From NCBI GenBank assembly GCA_964559275.1, contig CAZLGC010000025.1:1-14980 (forward strand): 14,980 bases of DNA. Direction: 5' to 3'. Both the position numbers and the translations under genes were made by a program. The notes under the pieces were generated by a model. That model was given only the letters and a program-made list of their open reading frames with translations, did not search any database and was not told the DNA's origin. Positions 1 to 6,346 of the stretch are shown here, piece after piece. Position 1 is the first letter of the stretch. Every line of letters begins with the position of its first letter. Source of the stretch: CAZLGC01 sp964559275. Its GTDB lineage: Bacteria > Patescibacteriota > CALEFQ01.

Positions 1-2
1 TT

Positions 3-19
3 AGATCCAGCTAGGATCT
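3..19 (-). terminator. Possible terminator hairpin of the acidic-protein gene
   Basis: A 6-bp perfect inverted repeat (AGATCC, 5-nt loop, GGATCT) lies 11 nt beyond the stop codon of the leftward acidic-protein gene. The window ends before any T tract could be seen, so this is only a candidate. Confidence 0.25.
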
Positions 20-29
20 GGTTGAAAGA

Positions 30-800
30 TCAGTTCTTGTCGGTGGTCTCCAGGGTGTCGGCCTCGTCCTCGTCCGCCGCTGCGTCTGCGTCCTCGGCTT
101 CGGCCTCGTCCTCGTCGCCACCGTTGTCCGGTTCGTCGCCTGCAGGTTCCTCGGCATCGGTGTCGCCGTTGTCCTCCAGGTCTTCGTCGGTGTCGGCGTC
201 CTCTGCGGAGTCCGCTTCCACCTCGTCGTCCGCTTCGCCCTCGGTCGGCTCCTCGTCTGCAACCTCTTCGGCTACATCCGCGTCGTCCGCGTCGTCGTCA
301 CCGACTTCGGCCTCCCCGTCGTCGGCTTCGACGTCTTCTGCGTCCTCGGCGGCAGGAGGCTCTTCCTCCTCCGCGTCGTCCTCGGCCTCATCCACGGGTT
401 CTGTGTCGGCTTCCTCCGCATCAGCGGGCTCCGCCTTCGCCTCGACATCTTCCGCCGGCTCGTCGGCTTCTACCTCCGCCTCGTCCTCGCTCTGGACCAG
501 GTCGTTGGCGCCGATCACGACAGCGTTGTCCTCTTCCGCCGGTTCCTCGGCCTCTTCTGCGGGCGCTTCCTCGACAGGAGCTTCTTCGGGTTCGCCGACA
601 GCCTCATCCACGGGCTCGTCGGCAGCGGGCGACTCCTCCTCGAAATCGTCTTCCGCTTCGTCGTCTCCGATCTCCTTCAGAACCTTGGGTAGGACATCCA
701 GCAAGAGCCGCTTCTGTTCGTCCGGATCCTCCGGGAGCAGCTTCTTCGCCTTGGCCTGCAAGATCCGCAGGAAATCATTGACCACACATTTCTCGTACAT
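30..800 (-). CDS. Extremely acidic, Asp/Glu/Ala-rich low-complexity protein (hypothetical)
   Basis: This is a 256-residue protein of unknown function. Residues 1-46 look like an ordinary helical segment with mixed charge (two Lys/Arg-rich stretches, LLLDVLPKVLKEI). From about residue 47 to the end it is almost entirely Asp, Glu, Ala, Pro and Val, with hardly any basic residue. One hydrophobic island (NAVVIGANDLVQS, about 92-104) interrupts the acidic tail. No signal peptide or membrane segment is visible, so a cytoplasmic location is inferred. The start at 800 is chosen because AAGGAGG lies 6 nt upstream; the ATG at 806 abuts that motif and the ATG at 842 lies inside a leader hairpin. Codons are more G/C-ending than in groEL. 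The complementary Ser/Ala-rich frame is a shadow. The tail could be a polyanionic or histone/DNA-mimic-like region, but nothing proves this. Confidence 0.72.
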   Translation of the reverse strand: MYEKCVVNDFLRILQAKAKKLLPEDPDEQKRLLLDVLPKVLKEIGDDEAEDDFEEESPAADEPVDEAVGEPEEAPVEEAPAEEAEEPAEEDNAVVIGANDLVQSEDEAEVEADEPAEDVEAKAEPADAEEADTEPVDEAEDDAEEEEPPAAEDAEDVEADDGEAEVGDDDADDADVAEEVADEEPTEGEADDEVEADSAEDADTDEDLEDNGDTDAEEPAGDEPDNGGDEDEAEAEDADAAADEDEADTLETTDKN

Positions 801-806
801 CCGCAT

Positions 807-813
807 CCTCCTT
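807..813 (-). promoter_or_regulatory. Perfect Shine-Dalgarno site of the acidic-protein gene
   Basis: AAGGAGG on the minus strand is followed by a 6-nt spacer (ATGCGG) and the ATG at 800. It decides the start: the in-frame ATG at 806 directly touches the motif and is too close to be used. Confidence 0.75.
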
Positions 814-827
814 CCCCTGATTTTGTC

Positions 828-848
828 AAAAGCTGGGGTCATCCCAGC
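828..848 (-). promoter_or_regulatory. Leader hairpin followed by T4 upstream of the acidic-protein gene
   Basis: On the minus strand GCTGGG and CCCAGC form a perfect 6-bp stem around a 5-nt loop and are followed by TTTT. It lies between the predicted transcription start (about 863) and the ribosome binding site. It could be an attenuator or a 5' stabilising hairpin. The short T tract makes strong termination doubtful. Confidence 0.4.
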
Positions 849-869
849 AAATGTTAGGGGGCGAGCGCA

Positions 870-898
870 ATTTTAGCTTTTTTAGGCTATTAGGTCAA
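870..898 (-). promoter_or_regulatory. Sigma70-type promoter of the acidic-protein gene
   Basis: On the minus strand TTGACC (898-893) and TAAAAT (875-870) are separated by exactly 17 bp, each one base off consensus. It is divergent from the groESL promoter, with the two -35 boxes about 28 bp apart. Confidence 0.65.
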
Positions 899-926
899 TC
901 CCACTTATTAACATATCAAGAGGCCC

Positions 927-954
927 TTGACAGCATTTCATGTTTTTCTATAAT
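927..954 (+). promoter_or_regulatory. Promoter of groESL
   Basis: Consensus boxes TTGACA (927-932) and TATAAT (949-954) are separated by 16 bp. The CIRCE operator starts 14 bp beyond the -10 box, so it covers the transcription start and early leader, where repressor binding would block initiation. Confidence 0.85.
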
Positions 955-968
955 GAAATCTGAGGTAA

Positions 969-995
969 TTAGCACTCATTACAATTGAGTGCTAA
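969..995. promoter_or_regulatory. CIRCE operator (HrcA binding site)
   Basis: TTAGCACTC, 9 nt, GAGTGCTAA is a perfect match to the CIRCE inverted repeat bound by the heat-shock repressor HrcA. It lies between the groESL promoter and groES. Heat-inducible repression of groESL by HrcA is the established role of this element; hrcA itself is not in the window. Confidence 0.95.
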
Positions 996-1035
996 GCTAG
1001 ATCTTAAATAAGCCTAATTTAAAGTAAAAATCAGT

Positions 1036-1326
1036 ATGAAAATCAAACCACTTAGCAACAATGTGGTGATTGAACCGATCACCGAGGATGAGAAAACTCC
1101 GGGCGGAATTGTTTTGCCCGATACTCACGAAAAAGAAAAGCCTGCCAAGGGCAAAGTTGTCGCGGTTGGCCCCGGCAAAGTTGATATGCACGGTAAAAAA
1201 GTTGCCATGCAGGTTAAAACAGGCAACAAGGTTATTTTTAAAAAGTACTCCGCTGATGAATTCAAGGAAGGTGACAAAGAGTTTCTGGTCATCACCGAAG
1301 AAGACATTATCGGTATCATAAATTAA
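1036..1326 (+). CDS. groES: Co-chaperonin GroES (Hsp10)
   Basis: GroES forms the heptameric lid of the GroEL folding chamber in the cytoplasm. The 96-residue length is normal for the family. Visible features are the N-terminal strand IKPLSNNVVIEPI, the mobile loop with KTPGGIVLPD (about residues 20-29) that docks onto GroEL, the conserved GKVVAVGPG segment, and the C-terminal EEDIIGII strand. The start is the first ATG after the CIRCE leader. No convincing Shine-Dalgarno site precedes it, as with several other housekeeping genes here. groEL follows 20 nt downstream, making the usual bicistronic operon, and HrcA control through the perfect CIRCE site is expected. Confidence 0.97.
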   Translation: MKIKPLSNNVVIEPITEDEKTPGGIVLPDTHEKEKPAKGKVVAVGPGKVDMHGKKVAMQVKTGNKVIFKKYSADEFKEGDKEFLVITEEDIIGIIN

Positions 1327-1346
1327 AAAATTAAGGATTTAAAGAA

Positions 1347-3005
1347 ATGGCAAAGCAAATTAAATTTGATGAAAAAGCACGTCGGGCAATGAAAACCGGC
1401 GTCGATAAGCTGGCCGATACGGTCAAGGTTACTCTTGGTCCCAAGGGGCGCAATGTTGTTTTGGATCAGGGTTTTGGTTCTCCGACAATTACCAATGACG
1501 GAGTTACCATCGCCAAAGATATTGAGCTGGAAGGCAAGTTCGAAAACATTGGTGCCGAGCTGGTCAAGGAAGTTGCCAGCAAGACCAATGATATTGCCGG
1601 TGACGGTACTACGACCGCTACTTTGCTGGCGCAATCGCTGATTGCCGAGGGTCTGCGCAATGTCGCGGCCGGTGCCAATCCGATCTCACTGAAGAAGGGC
1701 CTGGAAAAGGGGACCAAAGAAGTTGCTGCTCAGCTGCTAAAAGATTCCGACAAGATTACAACCAAGCAGGAGATTGCGCAGGTTGCCACAATTTCCGCTC
1801 AGGACGAAAATGTCGGCAAGCACATTTCCGAGGTGATGGATGAGATCGGCAAGGACGGTGTTATCACTGTTGAGGAATCACAGACAATTGGCATTGACAA
1901 AGAAGTAGTTGAAGGTATGCAGTTCGACAAAGGGTACGTTTCCCCGTACATGATCACCGATACTGCCAAGATGGAAGCGGTTTTCAAAGATCCCTATATT
2001 TTGATTACCGACAAGAAAATTTCAGCGGTAAACGAAATCGTTCCGGTGCTGGAAAAACTGGCCCAGGCCGGCAAGAAGGATGTTGTCATCATCGCCGAGG
2101 ATCTAGAGGGCGAAGCCTTGGCAACACTGGTTGTCAATAAACTGCGCGGAACTTTGAACGCTTTGGCGGTTAAGGCACCAGGTTTTGGCGATACTCGCAA
2201 AGCTATGTTGGAAGATATTGCCATCCTGACCGGCGGCAAAGTCATTTCAGAGGATGCCGGCATGAAGCTGGAAAATACGGAAGTGGCGATGCTCGGCCGC
2301 GCCGACAAGGTGATTGCCGATAAAGACAACACTACGATCGTCGGCGGCAAGGGCAAAAAAGCCGAGGTCGAAGATCGCATCAAGCAGATCAAAGGTGAAA
2401 TTGAACAATCCGATTCCGATTTTGATAAAGAAAAATTACAGGAACGGCTCGGCAAGCTTTCCGGCGGTGTCGCTGTCATCAAAGTTGGCGCTGCTACCGA
2501 AACGGAAATGAAAGAAAAGAAACACCGGGTTGAGGACGCTTTGGCTGCGACCAAGGCTGCTGTCGAAGAAGGCGTAGTTGTCGGCGGCGGCGTGGCGCTG
2601 ATCCGGGCAATGAAAGCTCTCAAGGATATCAAGACAGAGGGCGACGAAAAGATTGGCATTTCGATTTTGCGCCGAGCTCTCGAAGAGCCACTGCGCCAAA
2701 TTGCTTTCAATGCCGGCAAAGAAGGTTCGGTTGTGGTTGAAGAAGTGAAAAAGCGCAAAGGCAACGTCGGCTACAATGCCGCCACAGATATATACGAGGA
2801 CCTGGTGGCACAGGGGATTATTGATCCGGCTAAGGTGACTCGTTCAGCCCTGGAGAACGCTGCTTCGATTTCCGGCATGCTCCTGACGACTGAGGCTGTT
2901 GTCACCGATCTGCCGGAGAAGAAAGATGAGGCTGGTGCTGGTGCGGCCGCTGCTGCTGCCGGAATGGGCGGCGGTATGCCAGGCGGTATGCCGGGGATGA
3001 TGTAA
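1347..3005 (+). CDS. groEL: Chaperonin GroEL (Hsp60)
   Basis: This is the ATP-driven folding chamber, active as a tetradecamer with GroES. The 552-residue length and full-length collinearity are typical. Visible motifs are LGPKGRNVVLD (30-40), the ATP-binding AGDGTTTAT segment with catalytic Asp86, VEDALAATKAAVEEGVV with the second catalytic Asp397, GGGVALIRA, and a C-terminal Gly/Met tail (GGGMPGGMPGMM). An Ala-rich stretch before the tail is slightly unusual but normal in kind. AAGGA about 10 nt before the ATG is the likely, weak ribosome binding site. It is co-transcribed with groES and two hairpins follow the stop codon. Confidence 0.98.
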   Translation: MAKQIKFDEKARRAMKTGVDKLADTVKVTLGPKGRNVVLDQGFGSPTITNDGVTIAKDIELEGKFENIGAELVKEVASKTNDIAGDGTTTATLLAQSLIAEGLRNVAAGANPISLKKGLEKGTKEVAAQLLKDSDKITTKQEIAQVATISAQDENVGKHISEVMDEIGKDGVITVEESQTIGIDKEVVEGMQFDKGYVSPYMITDTAKMEAVFKDPYILITDKKISAVNEIVPVLEKLAQAGKKDVVIIAEDLEGEALATLVVNKLRGTLNALAVKAPGFGDTRKAMLEDIAILTGGKVISEDAGMKLENTEVAMLGRADKVIADKDNTTIVGGKGKKAEVEDRIKQIKGEIEQSDSDFDKEKLQERLGKLSGGVAVIKVGAATETEMKEKKHRVEDALAATKAAVEEGVVVGGGVALIRAMKALKDIKTEGDEKIGISILRRALEEPLRQIAFNAGKEGSVVVEEVKKRKGNVGYNAATDIYEDLVAQGIIDPAKVTRSALENAASISGMLLTTEAVVTDLPEKKDEAGAGAAAAAAGMGGGMPGGMPGMM

Positions 3006-3006
3006 T

Positions 3007-3031
3007 CACTTTTGGGCTTTGCCCAAAAGTG
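3007..3031 (+). terminator. Long perfect hairpin directly after groEL
   Basis: CACTTTTGGGC and GCCCAAAAGTG form an 11-bp perfect stem with a TTT loop, starting 2 nt after the groEL stop. There is no T tract after it, so it may act as an mRNA 3'-end stabiliser and not a strong terminator. Confidence 0.5.
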
Positions 3032-3060
3032 CAAGCTACAAATCACAAATTCTAAATACC

Positions 3061-3100
3061 AAACACGGCGTATGTTTAGATCGCGCCGTGTTTGTTTATT
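3061..3100 (+). terminator. Rho-independent terminator of groESL (likely)
   Basis: AAACACGGCG and CGCCGTGTTT form a 10-bp perfect stem with a 13-nt loop. The stem ends in TTT and continues GTTTATT, giving an interrupted T tract. It is the better terminator candidate of the two hairpins after groEL. Confidence 0.6.
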
Positions 3101-3173
3101 GGTCACTTCGGGTTTGTAATTTGTGTTTTGCTATTTGGGACTTGTTTTATTATTGGTGATTATTTGAGCCTTG

Positions 3174-3182
3174 TGCTATAAT
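3174..3182 (+). promoter_or_regulatory. Extended -10 promoter of the Spo0M-like gene
   Basis: TGCTATAAT is a perfect extended -10 box. Only a poor -35 (TTGGTG at 3153, 18-bp spacer) is visible, which an extended -10 tolerates. The predicted start near 3189 would give a leader of only about 20 nt to the ATG at 3210. Confidence 0.6.
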
Positions 3183-3209
3183 TTCCTCATAAATGATTAG
3201 TCAAAGCAT

Positions 3210-4019
3210 ATGGGGTTTTTCTCAAAACTAGGCGCTTCCATGGGGATCGGTGGAACTAAGGTGACACTGAGTGTTTCTCCCCAACAGGTTCCCCAGGGCG
3301 GACAGATCACCGGCTCTGTTCTTTTGGTCGGCGGTAAAGTTGAACAGAAAATTACGGCCGTCAAAGTTCAGCTGGTAAAAGCTTGGTATGAGGAGGAGGT
3401 TGTAGAATTGCATGACGACAGCGGGGCCGATCATGAGACTCGGCAGGTCACCAAACACGAGGTCGTTCAGGAATCTGTTGTCAGCCAGGCTTTCACGATC
3501 AAGCCGGAAGAGCAGAAACAGTTCCCGGTTGAGCTGACGGTGCCATTGTATGCAGACTTGAATCGCGATGATCTTTGGTGGGAAGTTGTGGGAGTGGCCG
3601 AGATAGGTGGAGGAGCTGATTCCCGGGAACCGATGAAAATTGCAGTTACCCCTTCGGCAATGATGGCCCAGTTTCAGACGATAGTCACCCAGCAATTGCA
3701 ATGGGGACTCAAGGAAATAGTCCCGGATATGAGTCCCGGCGGTGTAGTCCAGATGAAATTCAGCCCGCCGGCCGAACTGCAGCAACAGCTGGATGAAATT
3801 CGCTGTATTATGCGCAATAACACCGGGCAGTTGCAAATAACTTTGCAGCTTGATTTCCAGGAAAAGAAATTTGGCGACTACTTCAAGGCGATGATCGGTA
3901 AAGACGCCAAGGCGGCAAACCTGAATGTGTCTGAAGCAGACTTACAAAACAATCAAGCCGCCGTCGTTGATTCTGTCAAGCAAAGATTGCAGCAGCTCAC
4001 GAACCAGTCTCAAGACTGA
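3210..4019 (+). CDS. Spo0M/SpoOM-like arrestin-fold protein
   Basis: This is a 269-residue cytoplasmic protein. Its N-terminus (MGFFSKLGASMGIGGTKVTL, then the GGQITGSVLLVGGKVEQKI segment) resembles the Spo0M family: a short amphipathic start, then a beta-strand pattern with a conserved G-x-V-x-x-x-GG-x-x-x-Q motif. Known Spo0M proteins have an arrestin-like beta-sandwich fold; in Bacillus Spo0M affects sporulation control, but homologues occur in many non-sporulating bacteria. Residues about 20-150 fit the first sandwich and 160-240 the second; the C-terminal 30 residues are Gln/Asn-rich and helical. There is no Shine-Dalgarno site and the leader is short. A protein-binding or trafficking scaffold is inferred. 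The gene is probably expressed alone or with the small membrane protein after it. Confidence 0.8.
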   Translation: MGFFSKLGASMGIGGTKVTLSVSPQQVPQGGQITGSVLLVGGKVEQKITAVKVQLVKAWYEEEVVELHDDSGADHETRQVTKHEVVQESVVSQAFTIKPEEQKQFPVELTVPLYADLNRDDLWWEVVGVAEIGGGADSREPMKIAVTPSAMMAQFQTIVTQQLQWGLKEIVPDMSPGGVVQMKFSPPAELQQQLDEIRCIMRNNTGQLQITLQLDFQEKKFGDYFKAMIGKDAKAANLNVSEADLQNNQAAVVDSVKQRLQQLTNQSQD

Positions 4020-4025
4020 GCACTG

Positions 4026-4053
4026 TTGAATTTTACGTTTTACATTTTAAACT
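4026..4053 (+). promoter_or_regulatory. Possible promoter of the DUF4870-like gene
   Basis: TTGAAT (4026-4031) and TAAACT (4048-4053) are separated by 16 bp, each four of six bases from consensus. Readthrough from the upstream gene is an equally good explanation. Confidence 0.3.
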
Positions 4054-4056
4054 AAG

Positions 4057-4067
4057 AAAGGGGGTGA
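4057..4067 (+). promoter_or_regulatory. Strong ribosome binding site deciding the start at 4073
   Basis: AAAGGGGGTGA lies 5 nt before the ATG at 4073. The upstream in-frame GTG at 4064 is part of this motif and so cannot be the start. Confidence 0.7.
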
Positions 4068-4072
4068 TACCA

Positions 4073-4501
4073 ATGGAAGGTCAACAACCACCACCACCGC
4101 CACCACAACAACAACCGCAACCGCAGCAGGGAGGCGGAGAAGACAAAGTCCTGGCGGCGATCTGCTACATCCCGATCATCGGACTGATTATGTATTTCGT
4201 CAAACGGGATGATCCGTTTGTATTTTTCCACGCCAAGCAGGGCGCAGTGCTTACTATTGTCTGGATAATCCTGTGGGTTCTGCAGGGAATCCTGTCGGCG
4301 ATTTTCTTTCCTTCAGTTCTGTTTGTCGGCGGCGCCTGGATGGTCATTTCCACAATCTGGACGATTCTTTATATCGCAGTTGGTATCCTGGCCCTGATCG
4401 GCTTTATCAAAGCAATCATGGGACAGGAGTGGAAAATGCCGGTTCTGGGCGGCTGGGCAGAAAAAATGGGACAGAATAACCAGCAGCCTCCACAACAGTA
4501 A
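4073..4501 (+). CDS. Small Pro/Gln-rich membrane protein, DUF4870/Tic20-like
   Basis: This is a 142-residue membrane protein. Residues 1-22 are a cytoplasmic low-complexity Pro/Gln tail (six Pro in a row, then alternating Gln and Pro). It is followed by KVLAAICYIPIIGLIMYFVKR, a second hydrophobic segment (AVLTIVWIILWVLQGILSAIF) and a long hydrophobic region (about 88-118) that could hold one or two helices. The C-terminal tail is again Gln/Pro-rich. The order 'LAAxCYIPxxG...KRDDPFVxFHAKQG' is the characteristic DUF4870 pattern, a family of unknown function distantly related to Tic20. The Spo0M-like gene ends 53 nt upstream. Confidence 0.75.
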   Translation: MEGQQPPPPPPQQQPQPQQGGGEDKVLAAICYIPIIGLIMYFVKRDDPFVFFHAKQGAVLTIVWIILWVLQGILSAIFFPSVLFVGGAWMVISTIWTILYIAVGILALIGFIKAIMGQEWKMPVLGGWAEKMGQNNQQPPQQ

Positions 4502-4508
4502 AAAAATC

Positions 4509-4520
4509 CTGTATATACAG
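4509..4520. promoter_or_regulatory. 12-bp perfect palindrome at the pyruvate kinase promoter
   Basis: CTGTATATACAG is a perfect palindrome covering the expected -35 region for the TATAAT box at 4537. It is shaped like a dimeric repressor site. It resembles a LexA box in its CTG/CAG ends but has a 6-bp core, not 10. An operator role is inferred. Confidence 0.4.
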
Positions 4521-4557
4521 AGAAGCGTTTTTCAGCTATAATGATGACAACGCTTCT
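4521..4557. promoter_or_regulatory. 9-bp inverted repeat centred on the pyruvate kinase -10 box
   Basis: AGAAGCGTT (4521-4529) and AACGCTTCT (4549-4557) are perfect inverted repeats around 19 nt whose middle is the TATAAT at 4537-4542. The right arm is followed by TTTGTTTT, so the same structure could terminate the upstream gene. It abuts the palindrome at 4509-4520. Confidence 0.5.
4537..4542 (+). promoter_or_regulatory. -10 box of pyruvate kinase promoter
   Basis: Consensus TATAAT. The -35 position (ATATAC, inside the CTGTATATACAG palindrome) is poor, which suggests dependence on an activator or weak basal use. Predicted leader to the ATG at 4581 is about 32 nt. Confidence 0.5.
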
Positions 4558-4580
4558 TTGTTTTGGGAAAAATAAATTTT

Positions 4581-6026
4581 ATGAACAGAACGAAAATAGT
4601 CTGTACGATCGGGCCATCTTCCTGGGAAGAGAAGACTATTTTGGAAATGGGCAAGGCGGGAATGGATGTGGTGAGGGTAAATATGGCTCACGGGACTTAT
4701 GAAGAACACCAACGGACTTTTTCTCGCATCCGGAAAGCGAGTCGAGATATGAAGCGGCCGATTGGAATAATGGTAGATCTGCAGGGACCCAAAATCAGAG
4801 TGGGCGAGATTGCCGAAGAGGTGGAGCTGCTGGAGGGAGAGAAAGTGGTTTTCTCAACATCTACTCGGTTGAAAGATAAGGTCACCAAGGACCTTGGCAA
4901 AGATAAAATTTTCGTTCAATATCCCAATCTTCACAAAGATGTAGAGCCGGGGGCGCGCCTGCTGCTGGCCGACGGCACCATGGGAGTCAAGGTTGTCTCG
5001 ATTGACGGCCAGGATATTGTCTGTGAAGTGGTTACCGGCGGAATTATCAAATCTCACAAGGGAATAAATTTTCCTGACACTACTTTATCAGTCCCGACTA
5101 TCACAGACAAAGACAAAAAGGATCTGGCTTTTGCGCTGGAGCAGGATGTTGATTGGTTGGGACTGTCTTTTGTAAGATCTCCGGACGACATCACCAATCT
5201 GAAAGCCTTGATTTCCAAGCTCAGTCACAATAAAAAACCGGCCACGAAAGTCGCTGCCAAAATAGAGACGCATGAGGCTATGTCAGAGCTACCGAAAATT
5301 ACAGAAGTTTCGGATGCAATTGTGATTGCTCGTGGTGACCTGGGCCCGGAAGTTTCCATTTACAAGGTCCCCGAGTTGCAGAAGCTTATCACTTCTACTG
5401 CTCGTGGCCTGCTCAAGCCGGTAATAGTGGCTACCCAGATGCTATATTCCATGGTATCAAACCCGCGACCCACCCGAGCCGAGGTCAGCGATGTCGCCAA
5501 CGCAGTTTTTGATCACCTTGACGGCATTTATCTTTCCGATGAAACTGCTTCCGGCAAGTTTCCAGTCCAGGCGGTCAACACCGCCACCAGTATAATCGCT
5601 GATGCGGAATCTAGCCAATATGATGATACTTTGCCGTTCGAACGTTTGAATATTCGCCCCGAGGATAAAGCCATGGTTATGTTGGCGCGCCATGCCGCTA
5701 GCCTGGCAAAGGATATTTCGGCCAAGGCAATTGTGGTTACGACCGTCACCGGGCAGACCGCCATCGCCGTCTCCTCGGCGCGCCAGGAAATCCCGATTGT
5801 GGCGGTTACAGATCATAAGAAGACGCAGCGACAGTTATCTCTGGTCTGGGGTTTGGATCCGATTATGCATCCGCATATTGCCAATGTGAATACTATTTCG
5901 GCGGATTTACGCGACTATCTGCATCAAAATTATAAGGTGAAGTCCGGAGACAAGATTGTTTTCGTGGACGGCGTCAAAAAGGACAAAACGGAAGGCGAGA
6001 GCTTGGTCAGTATTGTCGAAATTTGA
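4581..6026 (+). CDS. pyk: Pyruvate kinase
   Basis: It catalyses phosphoenolpyruvate + ADP to pyruvate + ATP, the last step of glycolysis. The protein is 481 residues, normal length. Visible are TKIVCTIGPSS (4-14), the substrate/K+ site region VRVNMAHG with Arg32 and Asn34, DLQGPKIR (66-73) before the B domain, the signature AAKIETHEAM with catalytic Lys227 and Glu229, RGDLGPE with metal ligand Asp253, the ATQML loop, and PTRAEVSDVANAVFD. The C-terminal regulatory domain (about 345-481) is present. The usual LSGETA is LSDETA here, and Ser of the RxNxSHG motif is Ala. ATG at 4581 is preferred over the TTG at 4563 because conservation begins there. No strong ribosome binding site is visible. It is monocistronic; a promoter with nested palindromes lies upstream. 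Confidence 0.97.
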   Translation: MNRTKIVCTIGPSSWEEKTILEMGKAGMDVVRVNMAHGTYEEHQRTFSRIRKASRDMKRPIGIMVDLQGPKIRVGEIAEEVELLEGEKVVFSTSTRLKDKVTKDLGKDKIFVQYPNLHKDVEPGARLLLADGTMGVKVVSIDGQDIVCEVVTGGIIKSHKGINFPDTTLSVPTITDKDKKDLAFALEQDVDWLGLSFVRSPDDITNLKALISKLSHNKKPATKVAAKIETHEAMSELPKITEVSDAIVIARGDLGPEVSIYKVPELQKLITSTARGLLKPVIVATQMLYSMVSNPRPTRAEVSDVANAVFDHLDGIYLSDETASGKFPVQAVNTATSIIADAESSQYDDTLPFERLNIRPEDKAMVMLARHAASLAKDISAKAIVVTTVTGQTAIAVSSARQEIPIVAVTDHKKTQRQLSLVWGLDPIMHPHIANVNTISADLRDYLHQNYKVKSGDKIVFVDGVKKDKTEGESLVSIVEI

Positions 6027-6040
6027 TCATATATTTTGTC

Positions 6041-6069
6041 TTGACAGGAGACATGTGGTTGATTATAAT
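6041..6069 (+). promoter_or_regulatory. Perfect consensus sigma70 promoter of the small-protein operon
   Basis: TTGACA (6041-6046), exactly 17 bp, TATAAT (6064-6069). It is the only promoter in the window that matches both boxes and the ideal spacing without a mismatch, which suggests high expression of the tiny genes behind it. Confidence 0.9.
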
Positions 6070-6087
6070 GTTTTCTGTCTTTTTGTT

Positions 6088-6101
6088 GGGACCAAGGTCC
6101 C
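6088..6101 (+). promoter_or_regulatory. Hairpin/palindrome in the leader of the small-protein operon
   Basis: GGGACC, AA, GGTCCC is a 6-bp perfect inverted repeat within the 5' leader, flanked by TT and CAA that could extend it imperfectly. It starts about 12 nt after the predicted transcription start. It could be an operator, a protein-binding RNA hairpin or a 5' stabiliser. Confidence 0.45.
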
Positions 6102-6128
6102 CCAATCGAAACACTGAAGGAGGTTTGT

Positions 6129-6332
6129 ATGACCAATTCGGAAGCAGCGAAACGGCATGAGTTGGAGAAAGTCCGGGCGGAGCGCAAGAGAACGGAAAAC
6201 GGGAACTCACAGAAACTGGTAGATGAAGAGACCGTTCGTACTGGGGCTCCTCCTCCCAAGACGATCAAACGCGACCCGCGTCGTCGTCGCGTTCGTCGGA
6301 AAGACTTCTCCCAGCTGCGTGTCCGCTGCTGA
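6129..6332 (+). CDS. Small highly basic protein (hypothetical, 67 aa)
   Basis: I do not recognise this protein. Residues 1-35 form a charged, probably helical segment (HELEKVRAERKR), then a Pro-rich hinge (TGAPPPKTIKRD), then an Arg cluster (PRRRRVRRKDF, about 50-60) and a C-terminal Cys. The composition suggests nucleic-acid or ribosome binding, but this is inference. Evidence that it is a real gene: a perfect promoter, GAAGGAGG (6116-6123) 5 nt before the ATG, and a terminator after the next gene. The second small gene begins 14 nt after its stop, so they form a bicistronic operon. Confidence 0.65.
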   Translation: MTNSEAAKRHELEKVRAERKRTENGNSQKLVDEETVRTGAPPPKTIKRDPRRRRVRRKDFSQLRVRC

Positions 6333-6346
6333 GCTGGGTAAATGGC

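Noticed and set aside
22..876. 284-residue Ser/Ala-rich open frame on the plus strand
   Set aside because: It is the complement of the GC-rich acidic gene; TCG/TCC/GCC runs are the mirror of Asp/Glu/Ala codons. It has no ribosome binding site, while the minus strand has promoter and perfect SD.
1994..2764. 256-residue minus-strand open frame inside groEL
   Set aside because: Mirror frame of a highly conserved gene, with Ser/Ala/Thr-rich low-complexity translation and no initiation signals.
4509..4520. LexA/SOS box
   Set aside because: CTG and CAG ends fit but the spacing is 6 nt, not 10, and pyruvate kinase is not an SOS gene. Kept only as a generic operator candidate.
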